Positions 17,204 to 30,581 of a stretch of 64,000 bases of DNA are shown piece by piece. Both the position numbers and the translations under genes were made by a program. The DNA comes from Sphaerotilus mobilis (lineage in GTDB: Bacteria; Pseudomonadota; Gammaproteobacteria; Burkholderiales; Burkholderiaceae_C), in contig NZ_SGWV01000010.1 in assembly GCF_004216565.1 (NCBI RefSeq), positions 186,001-250,000 on the forward strand, in the 5' to 3' direction. Under the pieces are notes generated by a model. It had not been told where the DNA came from, did not search any database, and saw only the letters and a program-made list of their open reading frames with translations. Position 1 is the first letter of the stretch; every line of letters begins with the position of its first letter.

Positions 17204-17504
17204 GGCGTGGGGCGGCAGGGGACGACAGGGGGAACCCGGAATTAGACCGCAAGCAGACGGTGCTTGAGTTCAAGCGAGTTACGGCCGCGACAGACCGTTC
17301 GCCGATTCGTCGAACGACCGTTCGCCATGGGAGAAATGGCGGGTCGAAGGCGGGGTCGGCGAGCCTGGATTGACCGCCGCAAGAAACTCATGCATCATCG
17401 TTTCTGAAACAAAGTTACACCGCCAACGCCGGCTCGGCGTGACACGGCGGCGGCAACTGGCAACGGCATTCACCCGATCCCACACTCGATCCAAGGGTCA
17501 CTTC
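17204..17504. other. Divergent tal/zwf control region
   Basis: These 301 bases contain no convincing gene. They are slightly less GC-rich in the middle. Features seen: repeated ACCGTTCGCC units near 17296-17303 and 17326-17334, and the dyad at 17400-17419 described separately. No textbook sigma-70 pair was identified for either gene. Confidence 0.6.
17400..17419. promoter_or_regulatory. Candidate HexR-type operator upstream of zwf
   Basis: TGAAAC-AAA-GTTACA at 17405-17419 is an imperfect inverted repeat (5 of 6 arm positions pair). Its architecture, two 6-base arms with a 3-base centre, is that of HexR boxes known from gammaproteobacteria. It overlaps a second perfect dyad, GTTTC-T-GAAAC, at 17400-17410. 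The site is 86 bases before the zwf ATG and about 200 before tal. A hexR-like RpiR gene lies directly after zwf. Binding is inferred. Confidence 0.4.
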
Positions 17505-18962
17505 ATGTCCTTCGACCTCGTCCTTTTTGGCGGCACCGGCGACCTCACCTGGCGCAAGCTCATGCCCGCGCTGTTCCAGGCCTTCCGGCACGGCAAGCTG
17601 CCCAGCGGCGGTCGCATCCTGGCGGTCGCCCGCGACGACCGCAGCGACGCCGACTACCGCAAGTTCATCAAGGACCGCTTCGTCGAGGTCGAGAGCTCCA
17701 AGCGCCCGAACGAGGAAGAGTTCGCCCGCTTTGCCGAGCTGCTGCACTACCGCCGCATGGACCTGTCGCAGCCGGCCGACTACGCCGGCCTGAAGCAGTG
17801 GCTGGACGAACGTGGCGCCGACACCGTCGTGCTCTACCTGGCCACCAGCCCGCACCTGTTCACCGCCATCACCGAGCAGCTCGGCGCGGCCGGTCTGAAC
17901 GCGCCGCACATCCGCGTCGTGCTGGAAAAGCCGCTCGGCCACGACCTGGCCAGCGCGCAGGAGATCAACACCGTCGTGCGCTCGGTCTTCGCCGAGAAGC
18001 AGGCCTTCCGCATCGACCACTACCTCGGCAAGCCCTCGGTCCAGAACCTGATGGCGCTGCGCTTCGGCAATGCGTTGTTCGAGCCGCTGTGGCGCCGCGA
18101 GAGCATCGCCAACATCCAGATCACGCTGGCCGAGTCGCTCGGCGTGGGCACGCGCGGCGACTTCTACGACCGCACCGGCGCGCTGCGCGACATGATCCAG
18201 AACCATGCCCTGCAGCTGCTGACGATGATCGCGATGGAGCCGCCGTCGACCAGCGACGCCGACGCGATCCGCGACGAGAAGCTCAAGGTGCTGAAGTCGC
18301 TCAAGCCCTTCACCGCCGAGAGCGTCACGCGCGACGTCGTGCGCGGCCAGTACCGCGCCGGCAATGTCGACGGCAAGAAGGTGCCGGGCTACCTCGACGA
18401 GGTCAAGGTGCCGAGCGGCAGCCACTGCGAGACCTTCGTGGCGATCCGCACCGAGGTGCAGAACTGGCGCTGGGCCGGCGTGCCCTTCTACCTGCGCACC
18501 GGCAAGCGCCTGGCCGCACGCGACGCCCAGATCGTCGTCAACTTCCGCCCGGTGCCGCACCCGATCTTCACGGGCGCCCACCGCGCCAACAAGCTGGTGA
18601 TCAAGCTGCAGCCCGAGGACGGCCTGGAGCTGCACCTGCTGGCCGCCAAGGGCACGGGGGTGGGCGACATGCTCGCGCCGGTCTCGCTGGACCTGGACTT
18701 CGACAAGGCCTTCCAGAGCGACCGCGTCGGCGCCTACGAGCGCCTGCTGCTCGATGCCATCGCCGGACGCCTGAACCTGTTCGTGCGCAGCGACGAGCAG
18801 GAAGAGGCCTGGCGCTGGGTCGAGCCGGTGCTCGACACCTGGGCCCGCGAGCGCAACGGCGGTGGCGAAGGCCCGCGTGGCTACGCCGCCGGCAGCTGGG
18901 GCCCTGCGGCCGCCAGCGCGCTGGTGGCCCGCGACGGCAACGTCTGGAGCGAAGAGCAATGA
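17505..18962 (+). CDS. zwf: Glucose-6-phosphate 1-dehydrogenase
   Basis: A 485-residue protein with an N-terminal NAD(P)-binding motif GGTGDLTWRKL and the substrate signature RIDHYLGKPSVQNL, containing the catalytic His and Lys. VLEKPLGHDL and the FYLRTGKRL stretch are also family-typical. It oxidises glucose-6-phosphate to 6-phosphogluconolactone, feeding the oxidative pentose phosphate or Entner-Doudoroff routes and making NADPH. ATG 17505 (MSFDLVLFGG) is chosen because the in-frame extension upstream is unlike any Zwf N-terminus. No pgl, edd or eda gene is nearby. Confidence 0.95.
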   Translation: MSFDLVLFGGTGDLTWRKLMPALFQAFRHGKLPSGGRILAVARDDRSDADYRKFIKDRFVEVESSKRPNEEEFARFAELLHYRRMDLSQPADYAGLKQWLDERGADTVVLYLATSPHLFTAITEQLGAAGLNAPHIRVVLEKPLGHDLASAQEINTVVRSVFAEKQAFRIDHYLGKPSVQNLMALRFGNALFEPLWRRESIANIQITLAESLGVGTRGDFYDRTGALRDMIQNHALQLLTMIAMEPPSTSDADAIRDEKLKVLKSLKPFTAESVTRDVVRGQYRAGNVDGKKVPGYLDEVKVPSGSHCETFVAIRTEVQNWRWAGVPFYLRTGKRLAARDAQIVVNFRPVPHPIFTGAHRANKLVIKLQPEDGLELHLLAAKGTGVGDMLAPVSLDLDFDKAFQSDRVGAYERLLLDAIAGRLNLFVRSDEQEEAWRWVEPVLDTWARERNGGGEGPRGYAAGSWGPAAASALVARDGNVWSEEQ

Positions 18963-19123
18963 TCTGGCCACTGCCGCCCGCCCCGGCGCCCGCGCCTGCC
19001 ACATCGGCCTGGCCGGCGTCGCCCGGCGGCAGTTCGGCGGCGGGTCCACTTGCTGGTCCCCTAGGGCAGACGTCCTTGACGGACGATGGCCGAACGGCGA
19101 ACGTCACCCGATCGGCCCCCACC

Positions 19124-19978
19124 ATGCTCGACCGCATCCGCGCTTCCCTCCCCGCCCTGTCACCCGCCGAACAGCGGGTGGGCAAGCTGGTGCTGGCCGA
19201 TCCGCGCAGCTTCTCCAGCCTGCCGGTGGCCGAGCTGGCCGATCGTTCGCACGTCAGCAAGCCCACGGTGGTGCGCTTCTGCCGCAGCGTGGGCTATGAC
19301 GGTCTGGCCGACTTCAAGCTCAAGCTCGCCGGCACGGTCAACGAGGGCGTGCCCTTCGTGCACCGCGCGGTCGATGAGGACGACAAGCCCAACGACCTGA
19401 TCGTCAAGGTCATCGACAACGCCGTCAGCGCCTTGCTGAAGTACCGCGGCGACGTGGCCGCGCACGCGATGGAGAAGGCGATCGAGGCGCTGACCGCCTC
19501 GGCCCGCGACGGCCGTCGCATCCAGTTCTACGGGGTCGGCAACTCGGGCATCGTGGCGCAGGACGCGCAGCACAAGTTCTTCCGGCTGGGCGTGCACGCG
19601 GTCGCCTTCAGCGACGGCCACGTCCAGGTGATGGCCGCCACCATGCTGCAGCCGGGTGATTGCGCGGTGATGATCTCGAACTCGGGCCGCACCCGCGACC
19701 TGCTCGATGCCGCCGAGATCGCCCGCCGCAAGGGCGCGCAGACCATCGTGATCAGCTGCAGCGGCTCGCCGCTGGCGCATCAGGCGCAGATCCTTCTGGC
19801 GGTGGACCACCCCGAGGACTACGACCGCTACAGCCCGATGGTCAGCCGGCTGCTGCACCTGACGGTGATCGACATCCTCACCACCGCGGTGGCGCTGCGC
19901 CTGGGTCCGGACCTGCGTCCGGTGCTGCAGGAGATCAAGCGCAACCTGCGCGCCAAGCGCTACGCCTCACCGGAATGA
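19124..19978 (+). CDS. hexR: RpiR-family transcriptional regulator, HexR-like
   Basis: A 284-residue regulator. The N-terminal helix-turn-helix of the RpiR type (about 1-77) includes LADRSHVSKPTVVRFCRSVGYDG. The SIS sugar-phosphate-binding domain (about 125-255) includes IQFYGVGNSGIVAQD and MISNSGRTRDLLDAAE. In other proteobacteria HexR senses 2-keto-3-deoxy-6-phosphogluconate and controls zwf and Entner-Doudoroff genes. Position 162 bases after zwf and the candidate operator upstream of zwf support that role. The start MLDRIRASLPALSPAEQRVG at 19124 matches the family; the frame continues upstream in-phase but antisense-like. Confidence 0.87.
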   Translation: MLDRIRASLPALSPAEQRVGKLVLADPRSFSSLPVAELADRSHVSKPTVVRFCRSVGYDGLADFKLKLAGTVNEGVPFVHRAVDEDDKPNDLIVKVIDNAVSALLKYRGDVAAHAMEKAIEALTASARDGRRIQFYGVGNSGIVAQDAQHKFFRLGVHAVAFSDGHVQVMAATMLQPGDCAVMISNSGRTRDLLDAAEIARRKGAQTIVISCSGSPLAHQAQILLAVDHPEDYDRYSPMVSRLLHLTVIDILTTAVALRLGPDLRPVLQEIKRNLRAKRYASPE

Positions 19979-19991
19979 GGCGTCGGGTGGA

Positions 19992-20255
19992 TCAGAGGCA
20001 GTTCGCCAGCCCGTAAAGCCCCGCCAGCCGCACCAGCCTGGCCGGCAGCGCCTGGGTCGTGAAGGTGCGACCCTGGGCCAAGGCGTGGCGCTTGCAGGAC
20101 AGCAGCACGCCGAGCGCGCTCGAGTCGAAGCGGTTGAGCCGCTGGCCGTCGATGACCACCGGCGTGCCCGTCGGAAGCGCGTCCATTTGCGCATGCAGGG
20201 TCTTCAACGCCGGCGGCGTCTCGACATGGGTCAGGCGTTCAGGCAAGTTCAGCAT
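19992..20255 (-). CDS. mlaB: STAS-domain protein MlaB
   Basis: An 87-residue STAS protein with TPVVIDGQRLNRFDSSALGVLL, whose Asp-Ser-Ser is the conserved STAS loop. MlaB is the cytoplasmic partner that stabilises and activates the MlaF ATPase of the MlaFEDB inner-membrane complex in phospholipid transport between the membranes. It is the last gene of the mla operon, 37 bases after mlaC, convergent with hexR. Its short length and position make the call firm despite low sequence conservation in this family. Confidence 0.87.
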   Translation of the reverse strand: MLNLPERLTHVETPPALKTLHAQMDALPTGTPVVIDGQRLNRFDSSALGVLLSCKRHALAQGRTFTTQALPARLVRLAGLYGLANCL

Positions 20256-20292
20256 GGGACGACGGGACTCGGTGAAGCATCAGGGAGCAGAT

Positions 20293-20907
20293 TCACTTGG
20301 CGGCGGCGCCCTTGTTGCGCTCGGCCAGCTTTGCAATCAAGCCATCGATTCCTGACGCGGAGATTTCCTGGTTGAAGCTGGAGCGGTAGGTTTCCACCAA
20401 CCAAACGCCCAGCACGTTGACGTCGTAGATCTTCCAGCTGTCTGCAGCTTTTTCCAGACGGTAGTCGAGCTGGATCGGCTCGCCCTTGCCCTTGATCTCG
20501 GTGCGCACCAGCACCTCGGTGTCCTCGGGCTTGGCGCGCAGCGGCTTGACCACCACCGACTGGTCCTTCACCTGCGTCAGCGCACCGGCATAGGTGCGCA
20601 CCAGCAGGGTCTTGAACTCGTCCTGCAGACGGCCTTGCTGTTCCGGCGTGGCGGTGCGCCAGTGACGGCCCATCGCCAACGAGGTCATGCGCTGGAAGTT
20701 CACATGCGGCAGCACCTTGCTATCGACCAGGGCCACGATCTTCTTGAGATCACCGGCCTGGATGGCCTTGTCGGACTTCACGGTCTCGATCACCTCGGTC
20801 GACACCTGCTTGACCAGTGCATCGGGGGCGACGGTCTCGGCCCGTGCGGCCGATGCGCCCAGCAGGGCAGCGGTGACGAACAGGGTGGACCACAGACGCT
20901 TGAACAT
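20293..20907 (-). CDS. mlaC: Periplasmic phospholipid carrier MlaC
   Basis: A 204-residue protein with a cleavable signal peptide (LWSTLFVTAALLGASAARAE). The mature Tgt2/MlaC fold has KVLPHVNFQRMTSLAMGRHWR near residue 65 and the late segment WKIYDVNVLGVWLVETYRSSFNQEI. MlaC shuttles phospholipid between the outer-membrane MlaA complex and the inner-membrane MlaFEDB complex. AAAGGAAA precedes ATG 20907; an in-frame start at 20976 would put a non-signal leader in front and is rejected. It sits between mlaA and mlaB. Confidence 0.94.
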   Translation of the reverse strand: MFKRLWSTLFVTAALLGASAARAETVAPDALVKQVSTEVIETVKSDKAIQAGDLKKIVALVDSKVLPHVNFQRMTSLAMGRHWRTATPEQQGRLQDEFKTLLVRTYAGALTQVKDQSVVVKPLRAKPEDTEVLVRTEIKGKGEPIQLDYRLEKAADSWKIYDVNVLGVWLVETYRSSFNQEISASGIDGLIAKLAERNKGAAAK

Positions 20908-20991
20908 CGATTTCCTTTCGGTGGCAGCCAGATCGCTGCCTGCATGCAACGGCTGCGCCGCTGCGGCGGTGGACATCCGGTGAGACGCCCG

Positions 20992-21732
20992 CTACTCGTC
21001 GTCGCGGTAGGGGTTGGCTCCGCTGTCGGCGTCCGCATCGGCATCGTCCTCGGGCAGTTTGCCGTTGTAGACCAGGCTGCGGCGGCGCTGCAGGTAGGCA
21101 TCACGCGTGAAGGTGTATTTGTCCAGCGCGATCGTGTCGAGCAGGCTGGTCGCCTGCAGCAGTTCGGCGCGCAGGTTGACGAAGCGCACCGAGGTCATGG
21201 CGTAGGCCGCCGACTCCGGAGTGACGAAGCTGGACGGGCTGAAGGCGATCGAGCTGGGGATGTCGAAGCTGTCGCGCAGCGTCGACGGTCCGAGCAGCGG
21301 CCAGACGATGTAGGCGCCCGGCGGCACGCCCCACACGCCGAGGGTCTGGCCGAAGTCCTCGCCGTGTTTGTCGAGCCCAAGCTCGGAGGCGACGTCGAAG
21401 AAGCCCAGCACACCGAAGACGGTGTTGGTGCCGAAGCGGCCCAGGTCCGACAGGCTGTCGACGAAGCGGCCCTGCAGGGCCAGGTTGGTGGCCGACCACA
21501 GGTCGCCGAAGTTGCCGAAGAAGTTGCTGACGCCACGTCGGACCGGCTGCGGCAGCACATCGCGCCAGACCGTCGCCACCGGCTTGATCACCGCGCCGTC
21601 GACCGCATCGTTGAAGGCATGCACGCCGCGGTTCCACGGTTCGAGCGGGTCAGGCCGTTGCGGCGTCGCGCAGGCTGTCAGCAGCGCGAACAGGCCCAGC
21701 GCAGCCAGCGAGGCGACGCGGCGGTGGCTCAT
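20992..21732 (-). CDS. mlaA: Outer-membrane lipoprotein MlaA (VacJ)
   Basis: A 246-residue lipoprotein. The signal ends in ALLTAC, with Cys near residue 21. The conserved VacJ core follows: DPLEPWNRGVHAFND, FFGNFGDLWSATNLALQG, GRFGTNTVFGVLGFFD, EDFGQTLGVWGV and GAYIVWPLLGPSTLRDSFD. MlaA extracts mislocalised phospholipid from the outer leaflet of the outer membrane. The C-terminus is acidic (PEDDADADADSG), an unusual tail that is probably disordered. It overlaps mlaD by four bases. In E. coli mlaA is unlinked, whereas here it is inside the operon, as is common in betaproteobacteria. Confidence 0.95.
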   Translation of the reverse strand: MSHRRVASLAALGLFALLTACATPQRPDPLEPWNRGVHAFNDAVDGAVIKPVATVWRDVLPQPVRRGVSNFFGNFGDLWSATNLALQGRFVDSLSDLGRFGTNTVFGVLGFFDVASELGLDKHGEDFGQTLGVWGVPPGAYIVWPLLGPSTLRDSFDIPSSIAFSPSSFVTPESAAYAMTSVRFVNLRAELLQATSLLDTIALDKYTFTRDAYLQRRRSLVYNGKLPEDDADADADSGANPYRDDE

Positions 21733-22208
21733 TTCTTGTCGCCCTCGCTGCTGGCGTCGGCGGCCTTGCTGTAGAGGAACTGGCTGATCAGGGTCTCCAG
21801 CACCACCGCCGACTGGGTCTGCGTGATCACGCTGCCAGCGGCGAGGTTGACCGTGTCGCCGCCCGGCTCGAGGCCGATGTACTGCTCGCCCAGCAGGCCG
21901 GCCGTCAGGATCTTGGCCGAGCTGTCCTTGGGGAAGACGAAGCGTGTCTCCAGCTCCAGCTCGACGCTGGCTTGGTAGGTCTTGTCGTCAAAGCCGATGC
22001 GGGCCACGCGGCCCACCACCACGCCGGCGCTCTTGACCGCTGCACGCGGCTTGAGGCCGCCGATGTTGTCGAAGCGGGCGACGACCGAATAGGTCGGCTC
22101 GAAGGAGATGGCCAGCAGGTTGCCGGCCTTCAGGGCCAGGAACAGCAGCGCGGCCGCGCCGATCGCGACGAACAGGCCGACCCACAGGTCGTGACGGGAT
22201 TTCTGCAT
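21729..22208 (-). CDS. mlaD: MCE-domain protein MlaD
   Basis: A 159-residue protein with one N-terminal transmembrane helix (LWVGLFVAIGAAALLFLAL) and one MCE domain (about 38-118), including FDNIGGLKPRAAVKSAGVVVG and AKILTAGLLGEQYIGLEPGG. The C-terminal helix (VLETLISQFLY) forms the central pore of the hexamer. MlaD passes phospholipid between MlaC and the MlaFE transporter. It lies between mlaE (13-base gap) and mlaA (4-base overlap). Confidence 0.95.
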   Translation of the reverse strand: MQKSRHDLWVGLFVAIGAAALLFLALKAGNLLAISFEPTYSVVARFDNIGGLKPRAAVKSAGVVVGRVARIGFDDKTYQASVELELETRFVFPKDSSAKILTAGLLGEQYIGLEPGGDTVNLAAGSVITQTQSAVVLETLISQFLYSKAADASSEGDKK

Positions 22209-22221
22209 GGATTCAGTCCGA

Positions 22222-23001
22222 TCAGATCGAGAACATCAGCGCGGTCAGCACGAAGTCGAGCGCCAGCACGGCCAGCGACGACACCACCACGGTGCGGGTG
22301 GTCGCGCGGGCCACGCCTTCGGGCGTGGGCTGGCATTCATAGCCTTGCAGCAGCGCGACAAAGGTGACGGTCAGGGCAAACACCACGCTCTTGATGACGC
22401 CGTTGCCGACGTCCTTGAACACGTCCACGCCGGCCTGCATCTGCGACCAGAAGGAGCCGGCATCCACGCCGATCAGCACCACGCCGACCAGCCAGCCGCC
22501 GATGATGCCGACCGCGCTGAACACCGCCGCCAGCAGTGGCATGGCGATCAGGCCACCAAGGAAGCGCGGCGCCAACACACGCTGGATCGGGTCGACGGCC
22601 ATCATCTCCATCGCGGCCAGTTGCTCGCCGGACTTCATCAGGCCGATCTCGGCGGTCAGCGAGGTGCCGGCCCGGCCAGCGAACAGCAGCGCGGTCACCA
22701 CCGGCCCCAGCTCGCGCACCAGCGACAGCGCCACCAGCAGACCCAGCGCCTCGGCCGAGCCATAACGCTGCAGCGTGTAGTAGCCCTGCAAGCCCAGCAC
22801 AAAGCCGACGAACAGGCCCGACACGCCGATGATGGCCAGCGAATGGTTGCCCAGGAAATGCACCTGGTCGACCACCAGACGCCAGCGCCGCAGGGCCACC
22901 GGCGAGAGCGCCAGCAGCCGCGCCAGCAAGCGTGTGGCCAGGCCGATGTCCGACAGGGTCTTGCGCGTGCCGGCCCCCAGGGCGATCAGTGCGCGCTTCA
23001 T
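22222..23001 (-). CDS. mlaE: Phospholipid ABC transporter permease MlaE
   Basis: A 259-residue permease with five or six hydrophobic segments. Family landmarks are FVGFVLGLQGYYTLQRYGS, LVRELGPVVTALLFAGRAGTSLTAEIG, EQLAAMEMMAVDP and the LAPRFLGGLIAMPLLA stretch. It forms the membrane core of MlaFEDB. The ATG overlaps the mlaF stop by four bases, so the pair is translationally coupled. Confidence 0.95.
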   Translation of the reverse strand: MKRALIALGAGTRKTLSDIGLATRLLARLLALSPVALRRWRLVVDQVHFLGNHSLAIIGVSGLFVGFVLGLQGYYTLQRYGSAEALGLLVALSLVRELGPVVTALLFAGRAGTSLTAEIGLMKSGEQLAAMEMMAVDPIQRVLAPRFLGGLIAMPLLAAVFSAVGIIGGWLVGVVLIGVDAGSFWSQMQAGVDVFKDVGNGVIKSVVFALTVTFVALLQGYECQPTPEGVARATTRTVVVSSLAVLALDFVLTALMFSI

Positions 23002-23933
23002 CGGCGAGCCTCCAGCCCGTAGTCCTGCTCAGCCGGGCTGGCGGGATAGTGGAAGCGCACCGGGCCGTCCGGGGCGGCGTCGACGAACTGGCGCACCAGC
23101 GGGTCGTCGGAGGCCCGCATCTGCTCGGGCGTGCCCTGGGCGGCGATGCCGCCATTGGCGATGAACACGACGTGGTCGGCGATCAGGAAGGTCTCCTCGA
23201 CGTCGTGCGAGACGACGATGCTGGTCACGCCCAGCGCATCGTTGAGGGCCCGGATCAGCCGCGCGGCCACGCCCATCGAGATCGGGTCGAGGCCGGCGAA
23301 GGGCTCGTCGTAGAGGATCAGATCCGGGTCCAGCGCGATCGCGCGGGCCAGCGCCACGCGCCGCGCCATGCCGCCGGAGACCTGGCTGGGCATCAGGTCA
23401 CGTGCGCCGCGCAGGCCGACCGCATCGAGCTTCATCAGCACCAGGTCGCGGATCAGTTCCTCGCTCAGGCGGGTGTGCTCGCGCAGCGGGAAGGCGACGT
23501 TGTCGAACACGGACAGATCGGTGAACAGCGCGCCGAACTGGAACAGCATGCCCATGCGCCGACGCGCCTCGTGCAGGCCGCGCCGGTCGAGCCGGGCGAG
23601 GTCCTGACCGTCGAACAGGACCTGGCCCGACAGCGGACTGAGCTGGCGGCCGATCAGCCGCAGCACCGTCGTCTTGCCGCCGCCGGACGTACCCATCAGC
23701 GCGACCACCGCGCCGCGCGGCACCGTCAGGTTGACGTCGCGCAAGATGATGCGGTCGCCGTAGCCGCAGGTCACCGAACGCAGTTCGACCAGCGGGGACA
23801 GCAAGGTGGAATCGGATGAAGCGGCAGTCAACGGGCGTGGCGTTCCGGTGTGGGGTGAGGCCCCTGTCTTGCAGGAGGCGAGTGACACGTTCAAGTCAGG
23901 CGCGAGGCAGGAAATGATAGGGGAAAGCCCCAA
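22998..23933 (-). CDS. mlaF: Phospholipid ABC transporter ATPase MlaF
   Basis: The ATPase core has Walker [10 protein letters not shown], the signature [13 protein letters not shown], Walker [15 protein letters not shown], and the switch His in VVSHDVEE. The conserved part starts at [13 protein letters not shown]. No ATG exists upstream of it in frame. Candidate starts are TTG 23933 (the longest, used here), GTG 23888, TTG 23831 and TTG 23804, none with a strong ribosome site. The extra N-terminal 40 residues look non-conserved, so the real start is probably 23831 or 23804. It is first in the mlaFEDACB operon, and the hairpin after gltD separates it from gltBD. Confidence 0.9.
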   Translation of the reverse strand: MGLSPIISCLAPDLNVSLASCKTGASPHTGTPRPLTAASSDSTLLSPLVELRSVTCGYGDRIILRDVNLTVPRGAVVALMGTSGGGKTTVLRLIGRQLSPLSGQVLFDGQDLARLDRRGLHEARRRMGMLFQFGALFTDLSVFDNVAFPLREHTRLSEELIRDLVLMKLDAVGLRGARDLMPSQVSGGMARRVALARAIALDPDLILYDEPFAGLDPISMGVAARLIRALNDALGVTSIVVSHDVEETFLIADHVVFIANGGIAAQGTPEQMRASDDPLVRQFVDAAPDGPVRFHYPASPAEQDYGLEARR

Positions 23934-23972
23934 GTCAGGTCAGTCGCCCCCGCATCGTGCCCGAAAAGCATC

Positions 23973-24011
23973 AAGCCGCACCGCGCCGTTGGCAACGGCG
24001 TGATGCGGCTT
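23973..24011 (-). terminator. Terminator-like hairpin between gltD and mlaF
   Basis: The outer arms AAGCCGCA (23973-23980) and TGCGGCTT (24004-24011) enclose inner arms GCCGTT (23985-23990) and AACGGC (23994-23999), giving a long two-part hairpin. Read on the minus strand it lies about 70 bases after the gltD stop and is followed by GATGCTTTTC, a weak U-tract. It probably ends gltBD transcription. Confidence 0.65.
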
Positions 24012-24081
24012 GCTGCGGCCAGCTGCGGCCCGATGAGTTCGTGTGGTCCGCCGGCCCCGTCGCGACGAGGCTGGCGATCAC

Positions 24082-25548
24082 TCAGCGCGGCAGCGTGGTC
24101 GCACCCATCAGGAACTCGTCCACCGCGCGGGCGGCCTGGCGCCCTTCACGGATCGCCCAGACCACCAGCGACTGGCCGCGACGCATGTCACCGGCGGCAA
24201 ACACCTTGGCGACATTGGTCTTGTAGCCGCTGTCGATGTCGACGCCGGCACGGGCGTTGCCGCGCGGGTCCTTCTCGACGCCGAAGGCTTCCAGCACGGT
24301 GTTGACCGGGTTGACGAAGCCCATCGCCAGCAGCACCAGGTCGGCCTTGTAGGTCTTTTCCGTGCCGGCGATCTCCAGCAGCTTGCCGTCCTTGAACTCG
24401 ACGTTCACGGTCTGCAGGCCGGTGACCTTGCCCTTGTCGCCCAGGATGGCCTTGGTCGAGACGGCGAACTCGCGCACGCAGCCTTCCTCGTGGCTGGACG
24501 AGGTGCGCAGCTTGAGCGGCCAGTAGGGCCAGACCAGCGGCTTGTTTTCCTTCTCGGGCGGTTGCGGCATGACCTCGAACTGGGTCACGCTGGCCGCGCC
24601 GTGGCGGTTGCTGGTGCCCACGCAGTCGCTGCCGGTGTCGCCGCCACCGATGACGATGACGTGCTTGCCTTCGGCGCGCAGCTGGTTCTTCAGCTTGTCG
24701 CCGGCATTGACCTTGTTTTGCTGCGGCAGGAACTCCATGGCGAAGTGAACGCCGTCGAGTTCACGACCCGGCACCGGCAGGTCACGGCTCTGCTCGGAGC
24801 CGCCGCACAGCACGACGGCATCGAAGTCGGCCTTGAGCTGCTCGGCCGAGACGACTTCCTTGGCGTCGTTGGTGACCTTGCTGCCCTCGGGCATCGCGCC
24901 GATCAGCACGCCGGTGCGGAAGGTCACGCCCTCGGCCTGCATCTGGGCGACGCGGCGATCGATGTGCGACTTCTCCATCTTGAAGTCGGGTATGCCGTAG
25001 CGCAGCAGGCCACCGATGCGGCTGTTCTTCTCGAACACCGTCACGTCATGGCCGGCCCGCGCCAGCTGCTGCGCCGCCGCCAGGCCGGACGGGCCCGAAC
25101 CCACGACCGCGACCTTCTTGCCGGTCTTGACCTTGGGCGGCTGCGGCACGACCCAGCCCTCTTCCCAGGCCTTGTCGATGATGGCGTGCTCGATCGACTT
25201 GATGCCCACCGCGTCGTTGTTGACGTTGAGCGTGCAGGCCGCCTCGCAGGGTGCGGGGCAGATGCGGCCGGTGAACTCCGGGAAGTTGTTGGTGCTGTGC
25301 AGGACGGTGATGGCATTGCGCCAGTCCTGCCGGAACACCAGGTCGTTGAAGTCCGGAATGATGTTGTTGACCGGACAGCCGTTGTTGCAGAACGGCGTGC
25401 CGCAGTCCATGCAGCGCGCGCCCTGCACCTTCGCCTCGTCGGCCTTCAGGCCGATGACGAATTCCTTGTAGTTCTTCAGTCGCTTCTCGACCGGTTCGTA
25501 GCCCTCTTCGAGGCGTTCGAATTCGAGAAAGCCGGTGACCTTGCCCAT
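24082..25548 (-). CDS. gltD: Glutamate synthase [NADPH] small subunit
   Basis: A 488-residue flavoprotein. The N-terminal region binds two [4Fe-4S] clusters ([14 protein letters not shown] and [12 protein letters not shown]). [20 protein letters not shown] binds FAD and [13 protein letters not shown] binds [25 protein letters not shown] near the C-terminus closes the FAD site. The subunit oxidises NADPH and passes electrons to GltB. It is 53 bases downstream of gltB and co-directional with it, forming the usual gltBD operon. Confidence 0.96.
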   Translation of the reverse strand: MGKVTGFLEFERLEEGYEPVEKRLKNYKEFVIGLKADEAKVQGARCMDCGTPFCNNGCPVNNIIPDFNDLVFRQDWRNAITVLHSTNNFPEFTGRICPAPCEAACTLNVNNDAVGIKSIEHAIIDKAWEEGWVVPQPPKVKTGKKVAVVGSGPSGLAAAQQLARAGHDVTVFEKNSRIGGLLRYGIPDFKMEKSHIDRRVAQMQAEGVTFRTGVLIGAMPEGSKVTNDAKEVVSAEQLKADFDAVVLCGGSEQSRDLPVPGRELDGVHFAMEFLPQQNKVNAGDKLKNQLRAEGKHVIVIGGGDTGSDCVGTSNRHGAASVTQFEVMPQPPEKENKPLVWPYWPLKLRTSSSHEEGCVREFAVSTKAILGDKGKVTGLQTVNVEFKDGKLLEIAGTEKTYKADLVLLAMGFVNPVNTVLEAFGVEKDPRGNARAGVDIDSGYKTNVAKVFAAGDMRRGQSLVVWAIREGRQAARAVDEFLMGATTLPR

Positions 25549-25601
25549 GATGTGCTTTCAGTGATCTGTGCTGTGCTGTGCAGTGGCTGCTGACGATCCG
25601 C

Positions 25602-30410
<4,809 letters not shown>

Positions 30411-30470
30411 GGCGCACTCCTGCGATGTAAGAAAACGCGCGAAATTTACTGCAGTGCAGCGTGAGCCTCA

Positions 30471-30545
30471 ACCCCAAATAAATGGGGTCAGACTCGATAA
30501 GTGGGGGTCGGAATATCCGCGTCCATTTAAATGGGGACAGATCAA
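30471..30545. repeat. REP-like repeats associated with the RAYT gene
   Basis: Three related units carry a WWAWRTGGGG core: AAATAAATGGGGTCAGACTC (30476-30495), ATAAGTGGGGGTCGGAATAT (30497-30516) and ATTTAAATGGGGACAGATCA (30525-30544). Unit 1 sits in a small dyad, ACCCC...GGGGT (30471-30475 and 30484-30488). Unit 3 sits in GTCC-ATTTAAAT-GGGGAC, with CCATTTAAATGG a perfect 12-base palindrome. GGGGTCAGACT and GGGGACAGAT motifs are typical of repeats beside REP-associated tyrosine transposases. The array lies 37 bases beyond the 3' end of that gene. Confidence 0.65.
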
Positions 30546-30581
30546 CGGCACCAGCAGGTGGCGATCGGGCCGGTGACGCAC

